Source: Motacilla alba alba (Eukaryota > Chordata > Aves > Passeriformes > Motacillidae). From it: a stretch of 64,000 nt of DNA. Where the stretch lies: assembly GCF_015832195.1 (NCBI RefSeq), contig NC_052020.1, positions 2,559,254 to 2,623,253 on the forward strand, given 5' to 3'. The notes under the pieces were generated by a model. The model had not been told where the DNA came from. It did not search any database and saw only the letters and a program-made list of their open reading frames with translations. Made by a program: the position numbers and the translations under genes. Every line of letters begins with the position of its first letter. Position 1 is the first letter of the stretch. This document shows positions 1 to 13,400 of the stretch, one piece after another.

Positions 1-342
1 CAGTACATGGCACAAAGCTGCTCGCTTCACAGCTGTGAAACTGCCCCCACCCCAGTCCCTTCAACTTGGTAATGATGATTATTTTTAACATCTTCAGGAT
101 CTTAGGCATGAGAGCTTACAGCAACTAAAAAGAAGGAAATAAAGGGGTAGTGCAGTTCTCATCATTGTCAAAAAAAACCAATAAAAAGGTCACTTGGGTT
201 GCCTGCACCCAGGTTCAAGATTGCTCCAAGTGTCTTGTTCTTGCAGCTCTAAATACTGAGATCCCAGCCCAGGAATGTGTTCTTTTCAGCATTCTGTGAT
301 CAGGGCTCTTGCCAAGTGGAAACAACTTCTGTCTGAGGGACA
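1..342 (-). other. NAV2: NAV2 3' UTR, proximal part
   Basis: This follows the TGA at 343-345 directly in the minus direction. I see no AATAAA or ATTAAA on the minus strand, so cleavage probably happens beyond the left edge. It has no long open frame and no recognisable repeat. Confidence 0.75.
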
Positions 343-468
343 TCACAACGTTGACTCCAGAGAGGAATCCAGGATGTCATCGTGATGGCTGTTGCTGTTG
401 GAGTCGCTGTCATAACTCTGGGGACTGGAGTAGTTGGCTGCCTCCTGGAGTCTCATTAGCATGTTCAT
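343..468 (-). CDS. NAV2: NAV2 exon 28, last coding exon with stop
   Basis: The exon begins after an AG at 470-469 with codons for MNMLMRLQEAANYSS and ends with the tail DILDSSLESTL and TGA at 345-343. It encodes residues 1468-1508. The acidic, Ser/His-rich C-terminal tail is a hallmark of the navigator family, and NAV2 and NAV3 share the last dozen residues. It is in phase 0 with the preceding exon. Confidence is high because the tail is nearly identical to the mammalian protein as I remember it. Confidence 0.97.
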   Translation of the reverse strand: MNMLMRLQEAANYSSPQSYDSDSNSNSHHDDILDSSLESTL

Positions 469-3400
469 CTGCAGAGCCAAGGAAGTTCATGATTATTTGT
501 ATTTTGAGGTAGGAACAACATTAACTCCACATGACAGCTACAGGGGTATTCACTTTGCCAGTGGGCAAGGAAGGAAAGGGAGAAACAAGCAGGGGCAATA
601 ATGTTGAGACTCAGAACAGACATATTGACTGTAAATCAGAGCAGCATTCAAGTTACTGGTAAAACACAGCTTTTCCAGTAAAGGAGAAAATGAGACGACT
701 GAAGGGATTAGTCTACAGCCACAGACCAGTTCCTGTTTCCAATCCCTAGAAACAAGGCAAATGAAAGAGTTCTGCTGTTCAGAAATGAGAGCTTACCAGA
801 GGATCTCCTTCAGCATCACTCACTGGAACTTGTTTGCTGGTGGAGCCTTCCCGGGACACGGAGTAGCCATCAAAGCCCACATCCTCAGGCCGCAGCTGGA
901 GCAGAGGAGGCCACTCGTGGTGCTGGGGACTGGCTGCCCAGGGGTAGGTGTCCATCACCCACTTGGCAGGATCCTCCCAGGGCGCTCTCCTCCCATACAA
1001 CTGAAAGAGCACAAAACCATGTCAAACATTCCAACCATCTCATCCACTGCCTACCTACTCAAAATGAACGTACCATGGTTCTTGTGCTGCAGGAAACACT
1101 TTGCAAGCAGGACTGAATGTGAGAGTTTCCTTACCCTAAACACACACAAAACCCTTTGTCATGGCACTGATTTGGAAGGAGCTGACCACCTTCTCCAAGA
1201 CTGCAGTGCCCTTCTCTTGTCACCAGCTGAAGGAAGAAATGCCTGAAAATAACATCGCCTAATTAAGTCAACTTAAAAAACATCAGCACACAAAAGAAGC
1301 CATCAGTGCTGACATCTGGATTCCACTGGCAGCTGCCTTACAAACTGCCATCCATGGAATGTGGAGGAGGAAATGTGAGATCTGTCATCAGGCAAGAATG
1401 ATGGATGTCAAGTCATAAAGTTTTCAAGTCAGATTTTTTTCGTGTTCAACCAAGAAAAAGTACCAGCAGCATTTGTCCATGCTCAGGTTCTTAGGAAGCC
1501 AAGCTCTGCTTCAAAAGTGTTTTTCTAGATGGAACAGACTACACTACTGAATCCCAATGTATTCTTCTCTATTCTGTTTGTCTTAGCTAGAAAACACATT
1601 CATTTGAATGCTTCATTGTCGGGTCTCACCCCCGGAGGGTGACCCCGAAAGATGGAAAAGTCTCTCCTCCAACCCGTGCCTTCGAAGAAAGACTCAGTAG
1701 TCTTCTGTTGTCTGGTCTCAAGGTAGTTTATTGTTGGTTATCTAAAAGATTCTCCTCCTGAACTGCTGTGGCCCGTTCAGCAGGTCAGACAAAGGCACAC
1801 TGCCCTCCCAGGGGGCTGGTGCCATCTTTTATATCATATATTACGTGTTACATGTTTATGCTTTTTCCCCAATGCCTACTATCTATATTGAATGGTGACT
1901 TTCTACTCTAAACCAATCTGTGAGTGCCAACATCACCAAAGACATGGAGGCTAGGAAGGAGAAAGAAAGAGGACAGGGCACACCCAAATTCCTCCATCTT
2001 AAAACTCCTGACCCCCATGTACAAAACTTGGACCCCTGCGTACAAGGCTTAAAACCCCCCTGTACAGCACTCTAAAATCCTTCCTTTCACTTCGTGACTA
2101 CTTCTACTACAATACCTAAACTTTTGTGACTTCTTGTTCGTCCTGCAAAGTTGGTAAATTGTTCCATGGGTCGGATTCAAAGCCACAGGGGTTTCTGGCT
2201 GCATGCCAGGGTCTCAGATGCTTCTGACCTGGGTCTGGAACATCCGAGAATGTCTGTGGGACATTCTGAGTTCCGACACTTCATGACTTCCAAAAGCATA
2301 AATACAACTACAAGTGGCTTTAAAACATTTATTTCCACTTTATGAATATCACCATCAACATCCTTCAGCAACTGGTGCTTGTCTCTGACATTTTGTCACT
2401 GTCCCCTTCTTTTATCCCCCTGCACAAGGGTAAAAACAATGGTCTAGCAAAGAAATTCACCAGTTCTCTGATGGATCTAGGACCATCTCACTTTCCTCAA
2501 TACTATTTCTCCATGGTATGTTTTTTGTGGGTTTAGATTTTGCATGCACAAAGTATTAAAGTGCTATGAACACCAACGCGTGGTGTGCTGTGAAGCAGGA
2601 GAGCGCACAGGTGCCAGCAGATGGTGCTAGGCAATCTGAAACAGAGCCTCCTCCACAGCCCGGACCCTTCATCCTTCAGCATACTTTATCTTCCCAGCTT
2701 CAAGATGAGGCCAATCAGATTTCCTATTTTAACCTTGTTCTCAAATTTGCAATGATACATGTCATTTGGTAAGCGGTGAGGATTTTCTATTTTTCACATT
2801 TTTTCTCCTGCAAAACTCTGAGTGGATCTGAGTTCAGGAGAGATTAAATGACTCACCAACCATGGCAACCAGGTCTGTCCACCCCTCCCTCTGGCACATT
2901 TTCCAGGGAGCAAGTCATGGGACAAGGATGGAACAGGTTGCTCCACAAAGCATGAAAGAAAAATCACTGGAGTATGAGTGACAGTGGCAGGAAGTCACAA
3001 GGACTCTGGGTCCTCTTTTTGCTGGTGCTTCATTCTGTACTGATAGACCAAGCAGGAAGAACTTGGGTTTTATACAACCTTCTAGTTTTCACATCCCTGT
3101 TTTGAAGAACTAAACAAGTCAGCTTCCATTATTGCTTCCAGGGAGCAATTATTGTAAGGATTCATTTGGTTTGTTTGTATTTGACCCAAAATAATTCTCT
3201 AAATGAGAAACAGAAATATAAAAATAGATGAGAGCAGATCCACAGAGATCAGAGCGAAATTAGGAGTCCACATTTCCTTTCTGGAAGGCAATTTCAGGAA
3301 AGAAGATGTGCTCTCAGATGAGTCTTTGTGGGCATGAGGAAGAGAAAACAGCCCCAGATGAAACCCACCTTTCTAGCATTAGCTTGTTCATTAGCACCAC

Positions 3401-6400
3401 TCGGGCTACTCTTCAAGTACTAAAGTGCATCTTCTTATCCATCAACCAAACAAAAGAGAAATTATTTAAATAGGGATGAATTAATGCAATTTGGGGAAAT
3501 GGGGCTGAAGGCGATAAAGATTCTAAAGCACAGTGAGAAACTGAAGTCCTTACACCTGCAAAATAAGCCACTCAAATACTCTAAGCAAAGATGGAGATAC
3601 TGGGCAGAACAAGGAAGCAAAGGGATGGTTTTATCAATTACTCTCTCTCCACTTCCATTACTAATTTTTCAATGCTTTCCACATGTACTGATCAATGATA
3701 TGAGAGCTCCAAAACCCAGTACAAGGAGCTCATCATTACTGTGAGTATCAGTTTTCTCCATTTTAAGAGCAAGCAAAATCACCCGCTCTCCTTTCTCTTG
3801 TTTTAGGTTGGAAAGATTCATGATTCCCATTACCTTGCTTTAAAACAGGTTTCATGTAAAATGATTCTCCTGTTCTATTTCTAGTAAAGTTCCTGAGTGT
3901 GTTTTGTACTGCAGGACCTATTGCTTTCCTTACAGCTAAGAGTCTACCACAATTGTCCCAAAAAGAGTAAGGTCTCCAAGTACTGGCAAATTTCAAATGG
4001 AGCTGCCCAAATTGTACCCAAAACGTGGAGAATTCATGTATTTCACAATTTTTTAAAAAGCCATTAGTAAAAGATTAGTTCTAAACCATATTTTAAAGGA
4101 GATGCTGCTGGGCTTCTTCTGTGAACAAAGAGCTGGTTATTAAAAAAACCTCCTTTCTTCCCCTACCTACATGGCAAGTCCGTAGCAATTCTCTGCTGAA
4201 CCCCGCTCCTGATTCCAAGAAGCTTCATAGTCATACAGACACCAAAAACTAATCCAAATTGCCAGATTATGAATCAGTTACTAAACACAGACAATCAATG
4301 ATGATTTCACTTCATCCTCTGAAGGAATCTACTAAAAAGATCATCTTAAATACTGAGAAGTAATCAAAATGTCACTGATACTGCTCCTGTCACTCATGTA
4401 TATATTCTCTTCATGCAAAGCTTTGTTTCTATGCTGAAAGATTTGATTTCCAAAGGAAAATCCTGTGTAACACAGTTAATGATGACAAGCATATTTCTTT
4501 GATGTACAGGATAATTTTAAGGTGTGCTTCTGGAAGTCAGTATTGAAAATTATTTGTACGTCTAACTCCCCCCACTGCAAACATCAGCAGTTTGGCATCT
4601 GATCACTTCTTCCACTCTCTACTTCAAAACTGCTTGAAGAGACTAATTCTGCCTGAAATTATTGACAACTCTGGTTACATTTCCACTGACATGCAGATAT
4701 TCAACAGGCAAGGTTGTATCTACAGAAAATGTTGCCACTACTGAGTTTTGTTGCCTTTTGAACAGATGCCATTCTAGACCTATGATTTTTCCCTTTGCCT
4801 GCTCACCTGTAGCCCTTCTCTTACTGCCTCCAGAAGATATGGAATGATGGAGTAGTTCCACAAGTCAGTGAACCAAACTCTAGAACCATCTACATCTATT
4901 GGACAGGAAAGGAAGAGCCGTGGACCTGGAGAGGGAAATTCAGATATTACACTCAAATCACAAGCACAATAAGCATCAAAAATAGGGTGATGACATCTAA
5001 AAGCAGGGTTTTAAAGAAAACCTTTTTTACGTGACCCAGCACAAGGGAATATACAAAGATACGCCTGATATACAAGGAAATAAAATACATATATTTACAT
5101 ATGCCTGGGCAGAGTACTTACCAATAGTAACATCAGAGGAGCTGTGAGCCTCCAAGAATTTGTTCAGATGTTGCCAGACCTTGGGAATCCAATCAATAAT
5201 CTTAACCAGCTCTGCATTCCTCATCCTGCCACTGATCTCTGTTTCAATCAGTTTTCTTCTCAGGAAACGGCTGAGGAAGCCTTTGACTGGCTCAGTGTGG
5301 TTTGCACATAGCACCCATCTATGGCACAACAGCAGAAATGGACTTTATTTCTCTTCCATGCTACTGAGTGTAACTATTCCTGACTACATTTCTCTTCTTA
5401 TTTCCAGATTATCAGGATCAAAATGGGCTATTCCAGTCATACATGTTTTTCAGCAAAAGTTACTTGGGAATATTTCACTAGATGAGCCAATTTTTATTGT
5501 GCATCGTTTCAGCTCATTTCTCAATAATCTGCTTTGCCTAGATATTGTCTTACTGAAAATCTGGTAGAAAATCAAATATCTTAACAATTCTCTATAAAAT
5601 AAAAGCTTTATGAACCCAGTTCCTTTAATGACAGCACCATAACCAAGCTGAACATGTCAGGGAGCAACCAGGAGCAAATGGCATTTCTCTCTCCCTTTGC
5701 TATTTCAGCTGATAAGAACAATTTCAAATGACTCAGTAGCCTTTACTCCTCTGCCAGCCTACAAGCATAAATGAGAAACATGAATAAACAGTACCTGAAA
5801 TTATGGTGAAGTTGAAGATTAGGTGTGGAGGAGGTGGCTTGGTTCATTGTTCCAATAATATATGGACTATTGGGAGAAAATGATCAAGCAAATCAAACTT
5901 GTGAACTTTGAAAAACAAATTTTAAGAAAATATGAACATTAAAAAAGGTAATTCAAAACTCTTTTGTCAAAGAAGGTTTTGTAGTTATTTATCACCAAAT
6001 TCTCTACGGAGATTCTGTGAACATTAAATTCTGGAAGCAAACCAGAAGTCCCAAAACAGGACCTTCCACTACAAATGGGGTTTTACTACTAATAATCTAC
6101 ATCATGAAGCAAATACAACTACTTTATGGACAACCCGCTCATTTTCCTCCACATTACTAAATTAATGTAGGCTTTGCTTTTGTGTGATTGGATTTTGCAG
6201 GAGCAGTGCTCTGAGTACAGGATTAACATTTGCAATGTTGTGTTATGTGTTGTGTTATGATACTATTTCTTTACCATTTGTGGTACTTGCAGTTTAGGAG
6301 TCCATTAAAGATCTCTCCTAGGGAGCTAACATGGTGCAGATTATCCAAAATGATGACAAGAGGCATATCCACGGCATTATTTTCACTGTTGCACTGGTCT

Positions 6401-9400
6401 GCCAGGTTGGACAGGTACTGGCGGAGCTCCTGCAAAGCAGATATAAAGAAAAGAAACAAAAAAACTTATTTTTCTTCACATTTCTTAAAAAATCAATTAA
6501 GATAAATAAGCTTGGTAACAAAATCTAAAGCAAAAGAGTCTGACATCTAAAAAATCACATTTCTCCTTAACAATTTCTCATTTTCTATGAGAAAACACAA
6601 GATATGGTTTTCTTTCTCTTTTGTAAGTTATGCTGAAGACTCAGAGACTGTGACAGAAATTCTGTGTGAGATAAGGGCTTAAAGAGGGGTAATATTTTGT
6701 AATTTAGTTTGTGTTTTTTATTCATCAGTGTCAGAACTAAGAGGTCTGAAACATACTTCTGTTTCTTTTCAGGAACCGGATCAACTCTCCCCATACCAAA
6801 CCAAACTGCAATCCAGCTAGATTTGTTGTATCATCTTGCAACTGTGTTTTCATCAAAATACAGATGACAAAATTAACCTGGAACAAACCATCCCTCATCA
6901 CAGGCCAAATTTGGATGCTTTCAGCAATGCTGGAAAGAAGGATGAGCTTTTGGTGCTGCTGATGTGTGGCTGAAATGCTCTCAGCAGCTTTAAAGCATGT
7001 CTGAAATCATACCAGTGGCTTACAACCACAATTTCAACCATCCCTTTCCTCCAGAGGAAAATATGCCTAAGGCCATCAAATACACATTTTTTTTCCTTTC
7101 TTTAATCTAGATGATCACTGGAAGTATATTCAGCAAAACCAGCAGCACATAAAAAAGCAAAGACACGCCTTACCTGCCCAGGAATGTGTCTGCACAACAG
7201 CCCCTCCAAACCCAGCACATGATTACAACTGCTGATACCTGCAGCTGCAGAAGCTCCTGACAGCCTGGAGATGCATTTGAGGTTTTGGGAAAAGTGCCCA
7301 CACGCAATAGGGATTGCTTAAATCTCTGGGAATTTTATGCAGGTGTTTAACTTCCTGGGCAATTCTCAGGCTCCTAAACACTTGAAAATCATGACACCTT
7401 TAGGTGTTTAAATGCACACCTGGAAACCTGCTGTTCCAGACCCATAAACAAGTGAATCTGAAAACCTTTAAGTATTGTTTCCTTCAGCATAAACATAATG
7501 CTTTGAAAATGAAGCTATGTTCAAAATGACAGATTAGGAAAGGTCTCTCATTTTGGACACGTGGCTGTGCGAGGAGGGTTTGTGCATGCTCACCTTGCTG
7601 GATTTGTGGTCGACATTGAAGGTGGCGATAATGCCCTCGGCCAGCTCCCTGCCCTCCCTGAGCACCATGTACTCAGACAGGCGGTTGGCCAGGTAGGTTT
7701 TGCCCGTGCCACTGGGGCCAGACAGGATGATCCTCCTGTGCTCCATCAGCAAGGACACGTAGCGCTGCAGGATGGGCTTGGGGATCAGCGACTCGAACAC
7801 CAGCCCGTCCAGGCTGTTCTCGCAGATACCTGCAGCAGGGAAACAGGCCTCTCTTAGGGGGATTTCCAGTTTTTACCCAAATGCACCTGATCAAGCTGCT
7901 CTTCACTTCAGAGCTAAACCTCTTGCCCACCCCAGTATCCCTCATGATTGAGAGAGGCACACATAAAGCTGAAAACAAGTGCTGGGATGACCCATGGGCT
8001 TAGCCTGGTTGCTCCGTCAGCCTGTTTAAATCCTCAGCTGCATCCCTGAGGCCCTTTGGAAGCTGCCACACCAAAGGATTCCAGGATACACTTTTCATGC
8101 ACAAGCCGTCCATTTTACAGCATTTCACCACGCATTCACCCTGAATGTACCTGTTTACTTTTGGATCACTAGACAAAAAAACCCTCAGCTATCATCAACT
8201 CCCCCTACTTTCCCAAATGCTTGTAATTAAACTCCTCCTCTGTATGCTGATAGTTATCTCCTCTAACAGAAAACTTGTACTGATAAGCATTTATGCCATG
8301 TCAGCAATCACTTTAGGCAGAATTGGCTTAGGGAAAATACACAGTGCTTCAAAATAAACAGCAGGAAGGGAAGTTGGCAGAGAAATATTTGCACCTCAGT
8401 GGTTACTTGGAATATTAAATATTTATATAGGCAGCTTTATATCTCAAAGGTATATGTAAGTGATTTTCCATAAATTGATTAAATACATTTACATTTTATT
8501 GAAAACTGTTATCACTTATGAACCTTCAAGGCACATGTTGAGTCAGTGCAAGTTAAATATAAACTCAAACTGCAGCTTTACAGACACAGTTGGACCTTAT
8601 GCAATATTTCAGTTAGGATTTATGACTGGACAATGCATTTTATATAAGTAGAATATCCTGGGTTCATGTCAAGCCTCAGTAAGTTGATGTATTTCACAAT
8701 GAAATATTTATTCACAATAAATTACAATGATGTATTTTATTTTGTCTTCCTGCCCACTGCTTTGCTATACAAGGTAACCTCGTATTTACACCAATATTCA
8801 AAAATCTGCTTTCAGTCAAATTTCAAAGATGATCTGAAGAATGTTTGGCACTGCTCCCAAATACCATCTGTCTGCAGATTTCATGCGTGTAACTTTGAGC
8901 AAACTGATTTATGTTCAAAATGCAGCAGTTGAGGGTTTTACCCCTGAACTTAGTTTCATAGCATAGTTTTCATTAAAAAGTTCTTCCCTGAGAAACCAAA
9001 TTCTGAAACAAAATACTGAAATTTTATCAGTCTTACAGAATAAAATCCATGGAAATTCTGAAAACTATACATTTTGAGAAATCCAGATTGTAAGGAGTTT
9101 CATGAAATTTGGGCTCCCTCCTTCCTGGTACTTAAGGAGGGACCCTTCAGTAAGACCAATCAAGTAAATGAGTCAAGATCTATTTTTTTTTTAACCCTGC
9201 ATGAAGGAAATAACAACTATAGCTGTGATAAAGAGCCAATGAAATTTTGAGGCTTGACTCATTTGGAAAGTACTTTGCTGCTCAAACAGCTGTACTGCAT
9301 CCTTTGTGATGTGAGGTCTCCTCCAGGACAACTGAAGATCTGTGGAGTGTGTATTTTTTCCTAGAGTTATAGGTTGAAAACTTGCTGAAATTACAGACTT

Positions 9401-10410
9401 AGCACACCCCAAGTGCTGACTTTATCAAATGAAAATAGCAGGAAGTAAACAAATGATAGGAACAGGAAAAAACAGTGCAATAAAAAGGTCTCTACTCCTC
9501 TGAGTTTCTTGACACAACAAGCTCTGATAAAACTCAATAGTGAAAACTCCACCAGGCAGGTCAGGTGAAATTACCTTTGATGGTAACTGAGATAGTGTTG
9601 TTTTCTCCAACCAGGTACCCACAGGGCAGTAGCTCCGGGGTCTCTGCGCTGTTGGTGCGCCTGATTTCCCCAATGCGGTAGCCCAGAACACTGTCTGAGT
9701 TCAGACCCAGCTGGCTTATGGGATCCACGTGGATGATGTACTCCTGGGGTGGGAAAGGGACATGGGAAGTCAGGCAGCCCTGGGGGCTTGTTCTCTGATG
9801 TGACAGTGCTTAATGCACCAAGTTAAATACAGCCTGGTTCCATCAGAACCCCCAGGAGAACTTGAGCTCACAGCATTTTGTACCCACTGACCTTAAACAG
9901 GCGTCTAACAACCCCATCCAGAACATCCCACTTGGTCTTCCCACTGACTCCAATGCAGCCTATGAGGAAGGTGCGAGGCCTGGAATCCTAAAGGGACAGG
10001 AATAACTCAATCAGACAAGTGTGGTTAATGTAATTAAAATGCTGGGTTCCCTGCCCCCTCCCCTTTTACTTCTAAATGATGGTGCATCCTTACTAATCTA
10101 TATGGTGAACTCTAAATGGCATATGGAATTCTTTTCACATGATAAACATTTTCTACAGTGTTGGAGTCACACATCTAAACAATATTCAGGTGGCTGTGAT
10201 GTTAAGTTAAAGGTATTTATTAATCAATTCATTAACAATTAAAAAATCTCTGAGAGGATTACAGTTTAGCAAAGAGACAGAAAAACTCTTAGGAATATCC
10301 TAGACAGAAAAGTAGATGTCAAGTTCATTCTTCCATGACTTCACAATCAAAGCTGTTACATTTGCTAGGTTTATCCTATTTATATTCAGAAATTCTGCTG
10401 TGGGCACAGA

Positions 10411-10448
<38 letters not shown>

Positions 10449-13400
10449 ACATGGCTCTAATGTATACATGGTTCTAGTAATATAGAAAGAGACTTTATAT
10501 TTATATACTACATTTGATGTATTTTGCATTTTGTAAGTGATTTTTAAGGCAGATAAAAGAAATCAGAATAAATATAATTGTTCTATTTTTCTACAGCTAC
10601 ACTCACTGTGAAACATTAATTGAAGAGAAAACTGATTTCTATCACAAGATTTGAAGTGTTACTAAAACTTGCTGTGATTGCAGTCAATCAGCGGCAGTTT
10701 TACTGTTTATTCAGGGTTGCAATAATTAATGCAAAATAGGTATTTAATGGAAAGAGCTGCTGAGTCCATTTTATTTTTGATCATTCAGATTTTTGTCCAC
10801 CCCTCAGGAAGACATGAAGTTACTTCTTAAACACACCTTTACAGGTGCTCAAAAATGTGAGATAGCAAGGCCATTGCTTGTCAAGGACTGTGTAATACAT
10901 TCATGCATGTTAAACACACGAGACAGCATGCAACTTTACAGTATTTGCAATTTATTTGGGTATTTAGGATTCTTTCACGTACTTGTGGATGGAGAACATC
11001 TGAAAGATGTCATTCTAAACAGGGTACTTGTGCCAGAGAGGACAACTTAAACTGGAATGATATGATAATAGATCTCTCAGTTTGGATTTGTCAGGTTCTT
11101 CCATGAGATTGGTGCTTCTGGCATTTCAGTCCCTCTTAGCAGCTCCAAGGAAGCTGGAGGTAGCCAAGTGCCCTCTCTATCACTATCAACACACTAATGA
11201 ACCGTTTTCCTGAGAAAATCCTTGAAAGTCCTTTGCAAACTTGAGTTGCGTCACACATTCCGAAGTCACCTACATTTCAAAGCTGGAGATGAAACACAAC
11301 TCACCTCCTTCCATTTCATCTCATCCTGGAAGCTGACGACTATTTTGACGTGCCTGCCTCCTTCTTTCCGGACAGAGCCATCTCCAGTGTCATCCAAGAG
11401 CATGTCTGTGGACAGGAAACATCAACAGCTTCACAGCTGGCGCTCAATTACAGTGGAGACTATTCTGGTTTATTGTAGTCAAACACAACACACCTGGGCT
11501 TCACATGCCTCGAGGTAAAACACAAGAACCAGGCTGACTGACTTCCCCACCACATATCCCTCTCAAAAAAGGAAGGTGATTGAAAATTATTAGCCAGTTA
11601 CTCTGTATTTTCCTTCCTATGATATATCCCCTGGCAAATGTGCACCATTAAATGGCTTTAAACAGGACTTTTCAGAGCTGAGGTCATAATTGGACCCCTC
11701 TGACAGAGGGTGTAGCAGACCTACAATGATATTTAAAAGAGGGCTCTGTGCCAGCTCGTGACATATTTCCACACCTCAGCTGTTAATAATCCACATGCTT
11801 TCATTTTTCCATGGCTAACCAACCAAAGCCTTCCAAGTGCAGGATAAAACCTGCCCCAGCACCCTTCTCATTAAGCTCACCGAGACTGGTCGACTCTGTG
11901 AGGTTCAGGCTGTGTTGAGAGAGACCCACTGAGTGTCTGGGAGAGGAGGAGATGGAAACCTGAGACTGAGTCCTGCTACAGCTGCCGTGGTTTTCAGATT
12001 TCAGCCGATCGTTCTCTGCTTTTAACTTTTCAATTTCACTCTTGAAGAGACAAGTCAGATGTTAGAAGGCACAGTGAAAACATGATTATAAGACAGCAAC
12101 ATAAGAAACTTAGTAATAAATAGCAGTTTAGCAGAAATGCTGTTTCCATCATGTTTTAATTAAGGATTTTAATTATTAAAATGTCTGTTCTGTGAAACTT
12201 TTCAAAGTATCCTAAAATACCTAAATATGTGGGAATTCACTAACATGGAAATGCAACTACCTTAAGGCAGAGAGCATGGAAACATTTTGACAGCCAACAA
12301 AAATGCTGTCCCCAAAATGCTGTCCCCCAAAATCCTGTCCTGGGGTTGAAACAGCTGCAGCTGAGGGCAACGATGTCAGGTGTTCAAGCTGACTTTTAAT
12401 GAAGGTTTAACACTGGCACAAGGCTAAGCACAGCCTTTAGCAAGCACTCAGATATGTACTGTGCGGGTGTGCGGGTGGCTGGCCATACCAGCACAGGCTG
12501 CAGGATGTGGGGCAGCTGTTCCTCACCTGCATCCTGTTCATGGCCTCACGCAGCTGGTCCAGCTGGTGGGCAGAGCTGAGGGCCTCCAGGCGGATGTCTG
12601 TCAGCTTCATCTCCTTGTCCCGCAGCTCGTTCCGCAGCTGCAGCACCGTCTCAGCCTCGCTGTCTGTGCACTCTGAAATACTGCAGGACACCAACAAACA
12701 CACACTCCTTCCTCCCCTTCTGCTGCTTCTCCAGGATTTATTAGCAGAAGAGGAATTATTCTTTTTATTCTGCTTGAAGCAGGTAGCAGTTTTGGCTTAT
12801 TGAATTAGTGATGCCATAAGTCAGATATTAAACAGGCCATGGAAATTTTAGAGTCTGATGAAACAAATATGTCTGAGGGTTAACTTTTTTAATCGGCATC
12901 TGAAACAGAATTCTCTGAAATCACCTACTATTAAATAGTCTTCATTTTTTTTACGGTAGTTGCTATAAAGGGAAACTTTAAAGCCAAAATCTAAATAAAT
13001 TAAAGTGGTGCAGGCATTTAACAGCAGTTGGTTGGAGATTGATGAGTTCACAGACAGATTTAAAGCTCACCAGGTGTGTACAGCTGGGTTTCCCTTAACT
13101 GCTCTGGAAGGCTTTGGAACTCTACACCTATTCAAGCATGATAAATTCCTGCTCGCTTTAAAGAACTTAACGCTTCAAAAAAATTTGGTGGCATTTTTCT
13201 TCCCTCTGCCCACAAAAAAACAAACAAACAAACAAAAACCCTCAAAAAAAAAAAATCTGAGCAACAACATTTCAGCACATTTATAACTGTATCTGTATAA
13301 AGATCAACCACACAGCTGCACGCTTTAAGGGAGATTTACCTAACGTCTTTCCCTAAATCAGTTTCATAAGAGATGTTTTCTCCACCAAAAAGCCAGTAAG

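Larger units (their letters stand above)
4926..6274 (-). other. NAV2: Introns 25, 24 and 23 (196, 476 and 408 bases)
   Basis: These short introns occupy 4926-5121, 5319-5794 and 5867-6274. All have GT-AG ends on the minus strand. I recognise no repeats or extra exons in them. Confidence 0.85.

Noticed and set aside
9892..9987. GCIGVSGKTKW as a second P-loop
   Set aside because: The spacing does not fit GxxxxGK[ST]; the real Walker A is GPSGTGKT in exon 22.
12507..12803. Plus-strand open frame opposite exon 17
   Set aside because: It mirrors the GC-rich coiled-coil exon on the other strand and has no features of its own.
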